A program made the translations under genes and the position numbers. From Vibrio albus (GTDB lineage: Bacteria > Pseudomonadota > Gammaproteobacteria > Enterobacterales > Vibrionaceae): a stretch of DNA of 64,000 nt. The stretch covers positions 372,001 through 436,000 of the forward strand of contig NZ_QFWT01000003.1 in NCBI RefSeq assembly GCF_003144035.1, given 5' to 3'. Shown here piece by piece: positions 45,517 through 55,217 of this stretch (position 1 is its first letter; every line of letters starts with the position of its first letter). The notes beneath the pieces were generated by a model. It was not told the DNA's origin. It saw only the letters and a list, made by a program, of their open reading frames with translations, and did no database searches.

Positions 45517-46212
45517 ATGAAGAAAGCGGTGGTGGTATTTAGTGGTGGACAGGATTCGACAACGTGTCTGGTTCAGGCCTTAAAGCAATATGATGAGGTT
45601 CATGCTATTACGTTTGATTATGGACAGAGACATAAATTAGAAATTGAAGTCGCGAGTAAACTGGCTAAAAAACTGAAAGTAAAAGCTCATAAAGTTATGG
45701 ACGTTGGCCTGCTTAATGAGCTGGCTGTCAGTTCGCTGACCCGAGAAGATATTCCGGTTTCCCATGAGTTACAGGATAACGGCTTGCCCAACTCTTTTGT
45801 TCCGGGACGCAACATTCTTTTTCTGACTCTGGCGGGTATCTATGCTTATCAAATAGGGGCTGAGGCTATTATTACCGGGGTATGTGAGACGGATTTCTCC
45901 GGTTACCCTGATTGCCGGGATGACTTCATTAAAGCGATGAACTCAGCTCTGGTGAAAGGGATGGACAGGTCTCTGGTTATTGAGACGCCGCTGATGTGGC
46001 TTAATAAAGCTGAAACCTGGGCTCTGGCTGATCAAAATGATGCTCTTGATGTTGTGAGAAATGAGACCCTGACTTGTTATAACGGGGTGATTGGTGATGG
46101 CTGTGGGGATTGTCCTTCTTGCGCGTTACGACAAGCTGGACTGGATGAGTACCTGAGTAATAAAGATGCAGTTACGACGTCACTTTTAGCTAAGCAGGCT
46201 AATAGAATATAG
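45517..46212 (+). CDS. queC: 7-cyano-7-deazaguanine synthase QueC
   Basis: QueC converts 7-carboxy-7-deazaguanine to preQ0 in queuosine synthesis, using ATP and ammonia. The PP-loop motif SGGQDST is at residues 9-15, [10 protein letters not shown] follows, and four zinc-binding cysteines lie near the C-terminus ([16 protein letters not shown]). Length (231) is standard. AAGG precedes the ATG. No preQ1 riboswitch was seen upstream. Confidence 0.97.
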   Translation: MKKAVVVFSGGQDSTTCLVQALKQYDEVHAITFDYGQRHKLEIEVASKLAKKLKVKAHKVMDVGLLNELAVSSLTREDIPVSHELQDNGLPNSFVPGRNILFLTLAGIYAYQIGAEAIITGVCETDFSGYPDCRDDFIKAMNSALVKGMDRSLVIETPLMWLNKAETWALADQNDALDVVRNETLTCYNGVIGDGCGDCPSCALRQAGLDEYLSNKDAVTTSLLAKQANRI

Positions 46213-46223
46213 AAAATACATGT

Positions 46224-46257
46224 CCGGGCATCCGTGCCCGGCTCAGAACCTATTTTT
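46224..46257 (+). terminator. Possible terminator after queC
   Basis: Stem CCGGGCA/TGCCCGG with loop TCCG lies 11 bp after the queC stop. The T-run (ATTTTTTATT) begins about 11 bp later, so the match to a classic terminator is imperfect. Confidence 0.5.
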
Positions 46258-46309
46258 TATTATCAGAACTTACTTTTTATTAAAAGTACACTCCTGTTAA
46301 AGGGGCCTG

Positions 46310-46660
46310 TTAAAGATACATTTTAGCCAGTTCGGATGGCTCAACTTCTTTTCCTTCCAATTCTGCGTTCCAGTTAACGCCAATGAGAACGGCATCTTCA
46401 GATAACGTGATTAGCCAGTCTTCCACAAAAATATCTAATGGAATTTCAACGACACTGAAATCTTCCCACTCTTCTACATTCTGCATTTCTGCGTCTTCTT
46501 TTTCTGACCAGAAAGGCATGACTTCTGTGTCTTCGAATTCAGCAGAGTCACAGGCCAGCCAGCCTTCTTCATTGCGCAGCCCCCAGACAATCTTGCTTTC
46601 TTTCGTTTCGTTGATAAAAAGCTCGAGGTTCGCCTGCGTATCAGATGTCAAATTGCTCAT
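46310..46660 (-). CDS. DUF2750-like acidic protein
   Basis: The 116-residue protein is acidic and soluble, with WGLRNEEGWLACDSAEFEDT, PFWSEKEDAE and FVEDWLITLSEDAVLIGVNW, the conserved blocks of the DUF2750 family. AGGA precedes the ATG. The role is unknown. Confidence 0.85.
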   Translation of the reverse strand: MSNLTSDTQANLELFINETKESKIVWGLRNEEGWLACDSAEFEDTEVMPFWSEKEDAEMQNVEEWEDFSVVEIPLDIFVEDWLITLSEDAVLIGVNWNAELEGKEVEPSELAKMYL

Positions 46661-46860
46661 GGTTTATTCCTGCAATGGTTTAATCGCTATGATGTTAGCA
46701 GGAAATCATAGTCTTATCTTATTTATTTCCTACTCTTGTTCCTGTTTTTCCGAGACGTCTGTTTTTTGACCAGACCAATCACTTTTGGGGATGATATCTC
46801 GTTATCTCTGTTCAATATGATAAATAAATATGCCACTGGTCACGGAATGGAGGATGAGAG

Positions 46861-46917
46861 ATGTGGATAATGCACCAGATTGTTTTTATTTTGCTCCTGA
46901 ATTTTGGGGGGCTTTGA
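46861..46917 (+). CDS. Possible 18-residue leader peptide upstream of nagK
   Basis: A short frame with a strong site (GGAGG, 7 bp before ATG) encodes a hydrophobic peptide, [18 protein letters not shown]. It ends 16 bp before the nagK start. A second overlapping frame (ATG at 46857) reads through the same bases. It could be a leader peptide or a chance frame. Confidence 0.3.
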   Translation: MWIMHQIVFILLLNFGGL

Positions 46918-46933
46918 AGGAGAGAGAATTACT

Positions 46934-47848
46934 ATGTATTACGGTTTTGACGTTGGTGGTACTAAAATTGAGTTTGGCGCATTTAACGAAAAGCTCGAAA
47001 GGGTCGCGACAGAACGTGTACCTACACCAGGAGATGATTACCAGAAGCTCATTGATACATTGGCGGGACTGGTAAAAAAATACGATGAAGAATTTGGTGT
47101 TGAAGGTAAAGTTGGTATCGGTCTTCCTGGTATGGAAGATGCGGAAACTGGCGCGGTTTTAACGGTTAATATTGCAGCAGCAAAAGGTAAGCTGCTTCGC
47201 AAGGATCTTGAAGCGGTGATTGGCCGCGAAGTTAAGATCGAAAATGACGCTAACTGTTTTGCTTTGTCAGAAGCCTGGGATGAAGAATTGCAGGGTGAAG
47301 AATCGGTAGCCGGTTTAATTCTTGGTACAGGCTTTGGCGGCGGACTTGTCTTTAATGGTAAGATTTTCTCCGGTAGCAACCACGTAGCGGGTGAAGTTGG
47401 CCATATGCGCTTGCCTATTGATGCATGGTTCCACTTAGGAGACAGTGGTAAAGCACCATTGTTTGATTGTGGGTGTGATAAAAAAGGTTGTCTGGATAAT
47501 TACCTTTCTGGTCGTGGTTTTGAGCAATTGTATGAGCATTACTACGGAGAGAAGAAAAAGGCGATTGACATCATTAAGGCTCAGGCTGAAGGCGAACCAA
47601 AAGCCGTTGAGCATGTTGAACGTTTTATGGAGTTGTTGGCTATCTGTTTCGCGACTATCTTTACGTCTCTTGACCCACATGTCGTTGTTCTGGGTGGCGG
47701 CTTGTCTAACTACGACCTGATTTATGAAGAGCTACCAAAACGCATTCCTAAATATCTGCTGTCTGTGGCGAAATGTCCGAAAATCATGAAAGCGAAACAT
47801 GGTGATTCCGGCGGTGTCCGTGGTGCGGCATTCCTGAATATTAAGTAA
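46934..47848 (+). CDS. nagK: N-acetylglucosamine kinase NagK (ROK family)
   Basis: NagK phosphorylates N-acetyl-D-glucosamine recovered from the cell wall. The ATP-binding opening [45 protein letters not shown] and GEVGHMRLP are all present, as is the ROK zinc site [19 protein letters not shown]. The ATG at 46934 gives 304 residues, matching NagK length; a longer frame reaches 46904 without need. GGAGAGAG precedes the start. Confidence 0.95.
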   Translation: MYYGFDVGGTKIEFGAFNEKLERVATERVPTPGDDYQKLIDTLAGLVKKYDEEFGVEGKVGIGLPGMEDAETGAVLTVNIAAAKGKLLRKDLEAVIGREVKIENDANCFALSEAWDEELQGEESVAGLILGTGFGGGLVFNGKIFSGSNHVAGEVGHMRLPIDAWFHLGDSGKAPLFDCGCDKKGCLDNYLSGRGFEQLYEHYYGEKKKAIDIIKAQAEGEPKAVEHVERFMELLAICFATIFTSLDPHVVVLGGGLSNYDLIYEELPKRIPKYLLSVAKCPKIMKAKHGDSGGVRGAAFLNIK

Positions 47849-47869
47849 TTACTTCATCAGTTCACATAA

Positions 47870-47900
47870 AGCAGCCCCTTATATAAGGGGCTGTTTCATT
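47870..47900. terminator. Bidirectional terminator after nagK
   Basis: The 10-bp stem CAGCCCCTTA/TAAGGGGCTG with loop TAT-like centre is flanked by AAAG on the left and TTTCATTTCC on the right, between two convergent genes. Confidence 0.85.
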
Positions 47901-47911
47901 TCCTCTCTACC

Positions 47912-48178
47912 TTAGTTTTTCTTTTTTCCGACGCCACGGTTTTCTTTTTGTTGCAGAGTTATTTTCCCAAAGCCTAATTTTCTGAAGTAGTTATCTCTGT
48001 AATCGCGCACAGCTTTGCTGTCGGACACAGCTTCTATTTGTTGCTCCATTTTCAGGTATTCAGAAAGGTCAATACCTTCGGCTTCGGCGACAGCTTCTTG
48101 GATAGTACGGTGTTTCTCATAAGAAAAGGGCAGTGTTTTTTCCTGCTCTTTGTAGATATAAATAATTGTGCGTGCCAT
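47912..48178 (-). CDS. Small hypothetical protein downstream of mobB
   Basis: The 88-residue soluble protein reads TIIYIYKEQEKTLPFSYEKH, then EAVAEAEGIDLSEYLKMEQQ, with a basic Lys-rich tail. I recognise no family. It lies 4 bp after mobB, so it is likely co-transcribed with mobA-mobB. There is no clear ribosome site. Confidence 0.65.
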   Translation of the reverse strand: MARTIIYIYKEQEKTLPFSYEKHRTIQEAVAEAEGIDLSEYLKMEQQIEAVSDSKAVRDYRDNYFRKLGFGKITLQQKENRGVGKKKN

Positions 48179-48182
48179 GTTT

Positions 48183-48704
48183 TTACTTACTATTGAATGT
48201 TTGAATAAAATCGGTCACAAAATCACAGATGGCAGAAATATCATTAATACTCATCTGTGGTAAAGAAGAATCCGCATGGGTATCTGATGCGATGGCAATA
48301 ATATCCTTGTCTTGAGGGTAAAGCCAGGGGGTACTGGTTTCTTCCCGGTGTAGCTCGACCTTAGGAAAGGAGAGGTTTTTACAACCTTCTACCAGGATGA
48401 TATCCAGCGTTGAGTGATCAAAGCGGCTCAAGAGGTATTCGAAACTGACTTCTTCCTCTGGAGTTTCTGTCATTAACACATGGCGTTTTCCCGATGCTAA
48501 TAACATTTGATCTGCTCCGGCTTTACGCAGGCGATAACTGTCTTTTCCCGGTGTATCCACGTCAAAACTATGATGCGCATGCTTAAGAACCGCCACGCGC
48601 AGGCCCCGTTTTTTCAATACGGGAAGCAGAGCTTCCAGCAGTGTTGTTTTACCTGTGCCGCTATACGCTGCAAATCCTAAAACTGGAATGTTTGGTCGTG
48701 TCAT
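48183..48704 (-). CDS. mobB: Molybdopterin-guanine dinucleotide biosynthesis protein MobB
   Basis: MobB is a GTP-binding partner of MobA in molybdenum cofactor maturation. The P-loop GFAAYSGTGKTTLLEALLPV is near the N-terminus, with VLKHAHHSFDVDTPGKDSYR and ILVEGCKNLSFPKVELHR following, all typical of the family. The start at 48704 overlaps the mobA stop by one base (TAATG); a much longer in-frame extension inside mobA was rejected. Confidence 0.93.
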   Translation of the reverse strand: MTRPNIPVLGFAAYSGTGKTTLLEALLPVLKKRGLRVAVLKHAHHSFDVDTPGKDSYRLRKAGADQMLLASGKRHVLMTETPEEEVSFEYLLSRFDHSTLDIILVEGCKNLSFPKVELHREETSTPWLYPQDKDIIAIASDTHADSSLPQMSINDISAICDFVTDFIQTFNSK

Positions 48705-49297
48705 TATTTTCCTGATATACCGTTTTGTAATTCTTCTGGTGTGTTTAAATTCATAAACAGTGAAGGTGTATGGGAAAAGTCGATATACTTTGTATTGCAC
48801 TGTTGCAAAAACAATTTTACTTTCCGGTCTCCCTGAGCCAGGTAAGACTCTAGCTTTGGTAACGTGCGGGCATTCCATATACTGAAAACAGGTTGCGGCT
48901 CATGCCCATCGTGAGCGACGAAGATATCCGCGTCGGTCGTTATTGCTTGCAGCATTTGGTCGATATAATCCGTTGACAGATTAGGACTGTCGCATGGGAC
49001 AAATCCCAGCCATTCACTTTTTATTTGCCTGAGGCTCGCATGAACTCCGGCTAAAGGGCCTGGAAACCCTGGCATTTGATCACAAACTACCGGTGCATAA
49101 TTTGTGTAGTGGTTAATGTTACGATTGGCATTGATAAAAATGGAGTCTGACCGTTTTTTCAAACACTCCAGAGCATACTCGATCAAAGGGCGGCCATGGA
49201 ATGCAATCAGTCCTTTATCTCGGCCTCCCATACGGGAAGCTTGTCCTCCGGCGAGAATGACCCAGCTAATCACCTGACCGAACTCCTTTGTGTCCAT
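48704..49297 (-). CDS. mobA: Molybdenum cofactor guanylyltransferase MobA
   Basis: MobA attaches GMP to molybdopterin, giving the cofactor used by nitrate, DMSO and formate enzymes. The nucleotide site VILAGGQASRMGGRDKGLIA, then HGRPLIEYALE, and FVPCDSPNLS are conserved. Length (197) is usual. AAAGG lies close to the ATG. Coupled to mobB. Confidence 0.94.
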   Translation of the reverse strand: MDTKEFGQVISWVILAGGQASRMGGRDKGLIAFHGRPLIEYALECLKKRSDSIFINANRNINHYTNYAPVVCDQMPGFPGPLAGVHASLRQIKSEWLGFVPCDSPNLSTDYIDQMLQAITTDADIFVAHDGHEPQPVFSIWNARTLPKLESYLAQGDRKVKLFLQQCNTKYIDFSHTPSLFMNLNTPEELQNGISGK

Positions 49298-49410
49298 ACC
49301 TTTGTAATATCCCCTAAAATAAGCGTATAGAGAAGCATAGTGTTTATGTAGGGAATAAGCTACTCTATCGCGAGTAAAATTAAGTTATTTCATAACGTTG
49401 GCATATAGTA

Positions 49411-50832
49411 ATGAATTATTTCTCCGGTAAACAGACTAATCGCTATCAAAGTGCTTCTATTCTTATCGTCGATGATGAAGTCGGCATGCAAAAGGTGCTT
49501 TTCAAAGCATTGAGCAAAACTTTTCCCAAAGTGGATTGTGCAGGCAATATCGAAGAGGCGGAAAAGCTAAGAACCCAGAATCACTATGATTTGGTCATTC
49601 TTGATATTAACTTACCGGGGCGGTCAGGTATCGAGTGGACTGAAGTCTTTGATCACAATGAGCATGTGACTGATGTGATCTTTATGACAGGTTATGCCGA
49701 TTTGGATATGGCTATTAAGGCTCTAAAACTGGGAGCGGCGGATTTTATATTAAAGCCATTTAATCTGGAGCAGATGCTAAAGGCGGTTCAGCAGTGTCTG
49801 GATAAGCGTATCGATCAGCGTCTTCGTTATGCGTTACAACGTGACGTTGAAAGGCATGTCGAAACGAATATTATTGGTGGCTCGGAAAAAACCAGACAGA
49901 TTGTACAGACCATCAGGCAGTTTGCACCGTCAAAAGCGTCTGTTTTGATTCAGGGGGAGTCAGGTACCGGGAAAGAGCTTATTGCCCGTGGCTTACATGA
50001 GGCAAGTGGCAGAACCGGACCTTTTGTTCCCGTCAATTGTGCTTCCATATCTGAGCATTTACTTGAAAGCGAGTTGTTCGGTGATATGAGTACTCAGAGA
50101 GAAGGCATGTTTCAGGTTGCTGCCGGTGGTACGCTGTTTTTAGATGAAATCAGTGAAATGCCGTTGAGTGTTCAGTCTGCTCTGTTAAGGGTCTTGGAAG
50201 AAAGGAAAATCCGTCCCTTGGGATCAGATAAACAGATTAGCGTGGATATCCGTATTGTGGCATCGACAAATAAGAATCTGAAGCAGGAAATTAATGACGG
50301 ACATTTCAGGGAAGATCTATTTTATCGGTTGAATGTGCTAGATATTCAGATACCTCCACTGAGAGAGCGTAAAACGGATTTAATTGATCTGGTTCCGCAT
50401 TTCAGTAAAAAGCTTGCCAAAGAGTTAAACAGACCCGAACTCACCTGGAGTGAAGAAGATGTCTTTGCGATGCACCAGTATGAGTGGCCAGGCAACGTCA
50501 GGGAGTTAAAAAACTTACTTGAGCGATGTATTTTAATTGGTAAACCCGTTGCACAATACTGGCGAGAACTAAATTTTGAACATTCACCTTCCGACAGTAG
50601 AATATCAGTGACGCTGTCACATGGTGACATTACAACCGCCATTACCGATTTCAATAACAATCATATGGGGTATCCGACGGAATGGACGTTAAAGGACGTA
50701 GAGAAAGCTCATATAAAACAGGTTGTTAAATATTTTGATGGAAATAAATCAGCTGCGGCCAAAGAGCTTGGAGTATCGAGAAAAACGCTCGATAGAAAAT
50801 ATAAAGAGTGGGAGTCTCAGGACTTAACATGA
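49411..50832 (+). CDS. NtrC-type response regulator lacking the GAFTGA loop
   Basis: A receiver domain (phosphate acceptor Asp65 in LVILDINLPG) is followed by an AAA+ domain with Walker A GESGTGKE (182-189) and GGTLFLDEISEMPLSVQ (239 onward), and a C-terminal Fis-type helix-turn-helix (NKSAAAKELGVSRKTLDRKY). Between ELFG (221-224) and GGTLFLDE there are only 14 residues (DMSTQREGMFQVAA), against about 21 in sigma-54 activators; the GAFTGA loop that touches sigma-54 is missing. It probably acts without sigma-54. It overlaps the histidine kinase by 4 bp. Confidence 0.93.
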   Translation: MNYFSGKQTNRYQSASILIVDDEVGMQKVLFKALSKTFPKVDCAGNIEEAEKLRTQNHYDLVILDINLPGRSGIEWTEVFDHNEHVTDVIFMTGYADLDMAIKALKLGAADFILKPFNLEQMLKAVQQCLDKRIDQRLRYALQRDVERHVETNIIGGSEKTRQIVQTIRQFAPSKASVLIQGESGTGKELIARGLHEASGRTGPFVPVNCASISEHLLESELFGDMSTQREGMFQVAAGGTLFLDEISEMPLSVQSALLRVLEERKIRPLGSDKQISVDIRIVASTNKNLKQEINDGHFREDLFYRLNVLDIQIPPLRERKTDLIDLVPHFSKKLAKELNRPELTWSEEDVFAMHQYEWPGNVRELKNLLERCILIGKPVAQYWRELNFEHSPSDSRISVTLSHGDITTAITDFNNNHMGYPTEWTLKDVEKAHIKQVVKYFDGNKSAAAKELGVSRKTLDRKYKEWESQDLT

Positions 50833-52847
50833 TGGAAAATCTTTTTGGTTTGGTTAGCCCACGGAATTTAGCTTATAAGATAAAAACCAAGGTCCGGTAC
50901 CGGCTTCTGTTTCTCACCTCAATGCCTATTTTTATCACTATGTTTGCGCTGGTGATGATAACTATCTATTGGGCGACTCACTATACCTGGCAAAATGCTC
51001 TGGATGATGTCTCCGAGCGACTAAAAACTGCAGAAATCTATGTCTCACACCTTCATGAGAGCCAGAATATCGAAGTGACTACTTTTGAGGCGTCGTATAG
51101 TTTTCGTCAGAAGTTACGTGCATCTCTTTATGATGTTGATGAACTTAATTCATGGCTAAAGAGTCGTTCAACTAACGACTCTAATGTCTGTCTTCGCTGG
51201 CGAAATCCAAAGAGCGTGTCCAGCGGACTTTCCGATATCTCATCTGGGAAAGGTGCCTTTTATCAGGTGTTAAGTAAAGATGAGCTTCAGGCTGAGTGTC
51301 CAGAGCTTGCAAAAAAAGCGAGTGTTGCTGTGTTTAATGAGCAGCGGGAAGAAGAGCGGGCTCTGGTTAGTCGCATTATTTATCCGGTTTATGATGAAAA
51401 CAGGGAGTTGCGAGGATATCTTGATAGCATACATTTAATCAATAATAACCAGAAAATAGTCGATGATATCAAGGAGCTGGTATATCCGGATATTGGCCTT
51501 AAGACGGCCAATACTGGTGCGGTCACTATATTTCTGGAAGATTTACGTATCAGTACAAACGTCCCTTTGAATGAGGGGGAGCCCGCTAGAAAGGCAGTTG
51601 GTACCCGTGTTTCCCAGAGAGTGAAACATACCGTATTAGAGCGAGGTGAATCCTACCTCGACAGAGCTTACGTGCATAACGCCTGGTATGTTTCTGCTTA
51701 TATACCGCTACGCGACATCAATAGTAACATCGTCGGAATGTTATATGTCGGTCATCAGATATGGCCATTGATAGAGGCCTATATTATTAATCTGGGCGAG
51801 ATTGCTTTGATGGTTTTTCTTGTTCTTCTTATTAGTGGCTACATTGTGCATTTTGGTACCAGAGACTTATTCCATCCTATAGAGAAAATTTCCTCTGTTG
51901 TGAAGGGCGTCCAGAATGGCAAAGTGAAGCGCATTGGTAACCTCCAATTATCAGACAAGCACGAGCTTGCGGAGCTGGCCAGACAGTTTGACCAGATGTT
52001 GGATCAACTGGATTTCCGTAATCAACAAATCAAACAGGCCGCGGCACAACTTGAGACTAAAGTTGCCGAGCGTACGGCCAGCCTTCATGAAAAAACGGAG
52101 CAGCTCGAACACCATATTACTTTGCTTAATCAGACCAGAGATAAACTGATTGTCAGCGAAAAACTTGCAGCGTTAGGGCAACTTACCGCGGGTATTGCTC
52201 ACGAAATCAATAACCCTGTTGCCGTTATTTTAGGAAATGCTGAGTTGATTCAGATGGAGCTGGGAGAAGATGCGACTGATGTGAATGAAGAACTTACCGT
52301 TATATTTGAGCAGGTCAGGCGGATCAGAAACATAACACAAAGTCTGTTGCAGTACAGTAGAAATAGAGGAAAAGATGAAGTCTACAGTCTCCAGGATATA
52401 AACAGCATTGTGGCAGAAAGTATTACTTTAGTTAAAACTGGTTCTAAAAAGAAAAATGTGAGCTTTATTACCAACTATTCAGCGACAGCATTAGTTGAGT
52501 GTAGTCGTAACCAATTACTGCAGGTTCTGATCAACTTGCAGGTTAATGCAGTGCAGGCAATGGGTAGTAAGGGGACGATTTATATCAGTACTGAAAATTG
52601 GGTCGAAGAGTCGGTACAGAAAGGAGGGATTATTCATATTGAAGATGAAGGGAACGGTATAAGAAAAGAGGACATTCCAAAAGTATTTGATCCATTTTAT
52701 ACGACCAAAACAGAAGGTACTGGGCTAGGTTTGTCTGTATCTCAAGGTCTGCTTCACCGTATCGGGGCAGAGATACACGTTGAGTCAGAGCACGGAAAAG
52801 GTGCGCGGTTTAGCCTTTATCTCCGTAGAGAGGCTATATTTAGTTAG
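50829..52847 (+). CDS. Membrane sensor histidine kinase
   Basis: The kinase has an N-terminal membrane segment (LFLTSMPIFITMFALVMITI), a periplasmic Cache-like sensor (about 50-310, with GYLDSIHLINNNQKIVDDIK and YLDRAYVHNAWYVSAYIPLR), a second membrane segment (IALMVFLVLLISGYIV), a HAMP domain, a coiled coil, a HisKA domain with phosphorylated His458 (IAHEINNPVAVILGNAELIQ) and an ATPase domain with EDEGNGI and GTGLGLSVSQG. It is coupled to the response regulator by an ATGA overlap and is its partner. The signal it senses is unknown. Confidence 0.94.
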   Translation: MMENLFGLVSPRNLAYKIKTKVRYRLLFLTSMPIFITMFALVMITIYWATHYTWQNALDDVSERLKTAEIYVSHLHESQNIEVTTFEASYSFRQKLRASLYDVDELNSWLKSRSTNDSNVCLRWRNPKSVSSGLSDISSGKGAFYQVLSKDELQAECPELAKKASVAVFNEQREEERALVSRIIYPVYDENRELRGYLDSIHLINNNQKIVDDIKELVYPDIGLKTANTGAVTIFLEDLRISTNVPLNEGEPARKAVGTRVSQRVKHTVLERGESYLDRAYVHNAWYVSAYIPLRDINSNIVGMLYVGHQIWPLIEAYIINLGEIALMVFLVLLISGYIVHFGTRDLFHPIEKISSVVKGVQNGKVKRIGNLQLSDKHELAELARQFDQMLDQLDFRNQQIKQAAAQLETKVAERTASLHEKTEQLEHHITLLNQTRDKLIVSEKLAALGQLTAGIAHEINNPVAVILGNAELIQMELGEDATDVNEELTVIFEQVRRIRNITQSLLQYSRNRGKDEVYSLQDINSIVAESITLVKTGSKKKNVSFITNYSATALVECSRNQLLQVLINLQVNAVQAMGSKGTIYISTENWVEESVQKGGIIHIEDEGNGIRKEDIPKVFDPFYTTKTEGTGLGLSVSQGLLHRIGAEIHVESEHGKGARFSLYLRREAIFS

Positions 52848-53164
52848 TATACCTGAATGCTATTGATTCAATTCGGTGCAATTAGTGTATTGTGCTAACC
52901 ATATTGGTGCGCAAATTGGGTGCGCTCCTATAGGTTTTTATTTTATCTAAATAAGAATATTTTAATTTTACCGTTACAAATCAATATGATGCTGGTTGTT
53001 TTGGCGGTTTTTCCTTGCGCTGTGATTTATGGAACGCTATTTGCTATGACAGGGGAAAATAAAATAATTAACCATTTTGGTTCGCTATGACGTGCATATG
53101 CACTGAATTGATGCGAATAAAATAATGGTTTAAACCGACTCAAAATAACGGAGTAGTATCGAGA
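52848..53164. promoter_or_regulatory. amtB upstream region with repeated GGTGC half-sites
   Basis: No gene. Three GGTGC copies lie within 50 bp (52875-52879, 52906-52910, 52919-52923); the middle one sits in ATATTGGTGCG, close to the right half of known NtrC sites. A 12-bp palindrome GTGCATATGCAC lies at 53092-53103. A sigma-54 promoter with correct spacing was looked for and not found. Nitrogen control is likely from the gene but is not proven here. Confidence 0.4.
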
Positions 53165-54385
53165 ATGAGCAATAGTATTAGTCAAGTACATAGTGCTGTT
53201 CAGACTTTGACACAAAGTTCGGACACCTTATTCCTTTTGTTAGGTGCCATTATGGTATTCCTGATGCATGCTGGGTTTGCATTTCTGGAAGTAGGTACAG
53301 TACGTAAGAAAAACCAGGTTAACGCCTTAGTTAAGATCCTGGCTGATTTTGGTGTTTCCGCAGTTGCATACTTTTTCATCGGCTATTGGGTAGCTTATGA
53401 TGCCAACTTTTTTGCAAGTGCAGAAACTCTATCCGCAGGAAATGGATATGAACTTGTTAAGTTCTTCTTCCTTCTGACATTTGCAGCAGCAATACCTGCC
53501 ATTGTCTCTGGTGGTATTGCTGAAAGGGCGCGTTTTTATCCGATCCTATTAGCCACATTGTTTACCGTTGGTTTTGTGTACCCATTCTTTGAAGGCATTA
53601 TCTGGAACGGTAACCTGGGTGTTCAAAACTGGTTTGAAAGCACTTTTGGTGCCGGTTTCCATGATTTTGCCGGTTCTGTTGTGGTTCACGCCGTTGGTGG
53701 CTGGATTGCCTTAGTGGCTGTCATCTTCCTGGGCATGCGTAAAGGTCGTATTCGTGCAGGAAAACACACGAACTTCGCACCTTCCAATATTCCATTTCTA
53801 GCTCTGGGTGCGTGGATCCTTTGTGTGGGCTGGTTTGGTTTTAACGTTATGTCCGCTCAGACTTTGAATGGTATTAGCGGTCTTGTTGCCATGAACTCAT
53901 TAATGGCAATGGTTGGTGGTATTCTGGCTTCTTTGCTTGCAGGTAAAAATGACCCAGGTTTCATTCACAACGGTCCACTGGCTGGTTTGGTTGCGGTATG
54001 TGCTGGCTCTGACCTGATGCACCCACTTGGTGCGCTTGTAACGGGAGCGATTGCTGGTGCAGGATTTGTATGGCTGTTTACTCTTCTGCAAAACCGCACA
54101 AAAATCGACGATGTGTTGGGTGTATGGCCTCTGCACGGTGTGTGTGGTGCATGGGGTGGTATTGCTGCCGGTATCTTTGGTCAGGAAGCGTTTGGTGGCC
54201 TGGGTGGCGTGAGTTTCACTGTTCAGCTTCTCGGAACTATTTTGGGTATTGTTGTCGCGCTGGTGGGCGCTGGTATTGTTTACGGTACTCTGAATAAAGT
54301 GATGGGGCTGAGACTCTCTGAAGAAGACGAGTTTAGTGGTGCTGACCTGGCTATCCATAAGATTAGTGCAGTTAATGAAGAATAA
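53165..54385 (+). CDS. amtB: Ammonium transporter (Amt family)
   Basis: The 406-residue protein has eleven membrane segments and both pore histidines, in FHDFAGSVVVHAVGGWIAL and LHGVCGAWGGIAAGIFGQ. The Amt signature DFAGSVVVHAVGGW is exact. It conducts ammonium into the cell. The opening LFLLLGAIMVFLMHAGFAFL has no long signal peptide. GGAG lies 11 bp before the ATG. No glnK gene is adjacent, unlike the usual glnK-amtB pair. Confidence 0.95.
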   Translation: MSNSISQVHSAVQTLTQSSDTLFLLLGAIMVFLMHAGFAFLEVGTVRKKNQVNALVKILADFGVSAVAYFFIGYWVAYDANFFASAETLSAGNGYELVKFFFLLTFAAAIPAIVSGGIAERARFYPILLATLFTVGFVYPFFEGIIWNGNLGVQNWFESTFGAGFHDFAGSVVVHAVGGWIALVAVIFLGMRKGRIRAGKHTNFAPSNIPFLALGAWILCVGWFGFNVMSAQTLNGISGLVAMNSLMAMVGGILASLLAGKNDPGFIHNGPLAGLVAVCAGSDLMHPLGALVTGAIAGAGFVWLFTLLQNRTKIDDVLGVWPLHGVCGAWGGIAAGIFGQEAFGGLGGVSFTVQLLGTILGIVVALVGAGIVYGTLNKVMGLRLSEEDEFSGADLAIHKISAVNEE

Positions 54386-54405
54386 TCATTAAACATATGC
54401 GTAAT

Positions 54406-54442
54406 AAAAAGGGTAGATGCTACACAGCATCTACCCTTTTTT
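54406..54442. terminator. Bidirectional terminator between amtB and cobB
   Basis: An 11-bp perfect stem GGGTAGATGCT/AGCATCTACCC with loop ACAC is flanked by AAAAA and TTTTTT, between convergent genes. Confidence 0.95.
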
Positions 54443-54480
54443 AATGAATGTGTAATAGTATTTATAACACCAGCAGCCTG

Positions 54481-55194
54481 CTATCGTGCCAGCAACTCTG
54501 CAACCAGTTTAGGTACTTCAATGCCAGCTTTGCCATAACGTTTTTCTTCAAATTGGCTTTCTACCGCACTTGGCTTGAGGTTGATTTCAATCGTGTGGGC
54601 ACCATGGAGCCTGGCTTCGTGAACCAGCCCTGCGGCAGGGTACACCACACCAGAGGTACCGATGGAAATAAAAAGATCGGCTTGTGCGATAGCAGAATAG
54701 ATTTCTTCCATTCGGAGTGGCATTTCACCAAACCAGACTATGTGAGGTCGCATCTGAGATGGAACTGTGCAACACCGACACATGTCACCGGTTTGAATGT
54801 CTTCCGTATGTTCTACTACCTGTCCGGATGTACAGCAACGTGCTTTGAGAAGCTCTCCGTGCATATGAATGACATTCTTGCTGCCACCACGTTCATGCAG
54901 GTTATCAATGTTCTGGGTTATGATGGTCACGGTACCATCCAATTTTTGCTCCAAAAGCCCTAAGGCTTTATGAGCCGGGTTTGGTTTGATTTCTTCGCTC
55001 TGTAATGTCCGTCTTCTTTGATTATAGAAATCCTGAACCAGATCCGGATCAGCAATAAACCCTTCCGGAGTGGCAACATCTTCTACTCTGTGATTTTCCC
55101 ATAAGCCATCTTCAGCTCGGAATGTCTGAATCCCGGATTCAGCAGAAATGCCGGCTCCGGTAAGCACAACGATATTTCTGTAGGGAAATTTCAT
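54481..55194 (-). CDS. cobB: NAD-dependent protein deacylase CobB (sirtuin)
   Basis: Sir2-type enzymes remove acetyl and succinyl groups from lysines using NAD. The NAD site [32 protein letters not shown] with the base His (HMHGELLK) and the zinc cysteines ([15 protein letters not shown]) are all present. [11 protein letters not shown] carries the Tyr and Arg typical of the desuccinylase class. Length (237) matches short CobB. AGGAGG precedes the ATG. Confidence 0.95.
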   Translation of the reverse strand: MKFPYRNIVVLTGAGISAESGIQTFRAEDGLWENHRVEDVATPEGFIADPDLVQDFYNQRRRTLQSEEIKPNPAHKALGLLEQKLDGTVTIITQNIDNLHERGGSKNVIHMHGELLKARCCTSGQVVEHTEDIQTGDMCRCCTVPSQMRPHIVWFGEMPLRMEEIYSAIAQADLFISIGTSGVVYPAAGLVHEARLHGAHTIEINLKPSAVESQFEEKRYGKAGIEVPKLVAELLAR

Positions 55195-55217
55195 GATATT
55201 CCTCCTGTATGGCTGCG

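Noticed and set aside
48705..48878. Extended N-terminus of mobB reaching back into mobA
   Set aside because: It reads mobA in another frame; the ATG overlapping the mobA stop gives the normal MobB start.
52990..53025. TTGGCGG...CTTGC as a sigma-54 promoter of amtB
   Set aside because: The distance between GG and GC is 12 bases, not 10.
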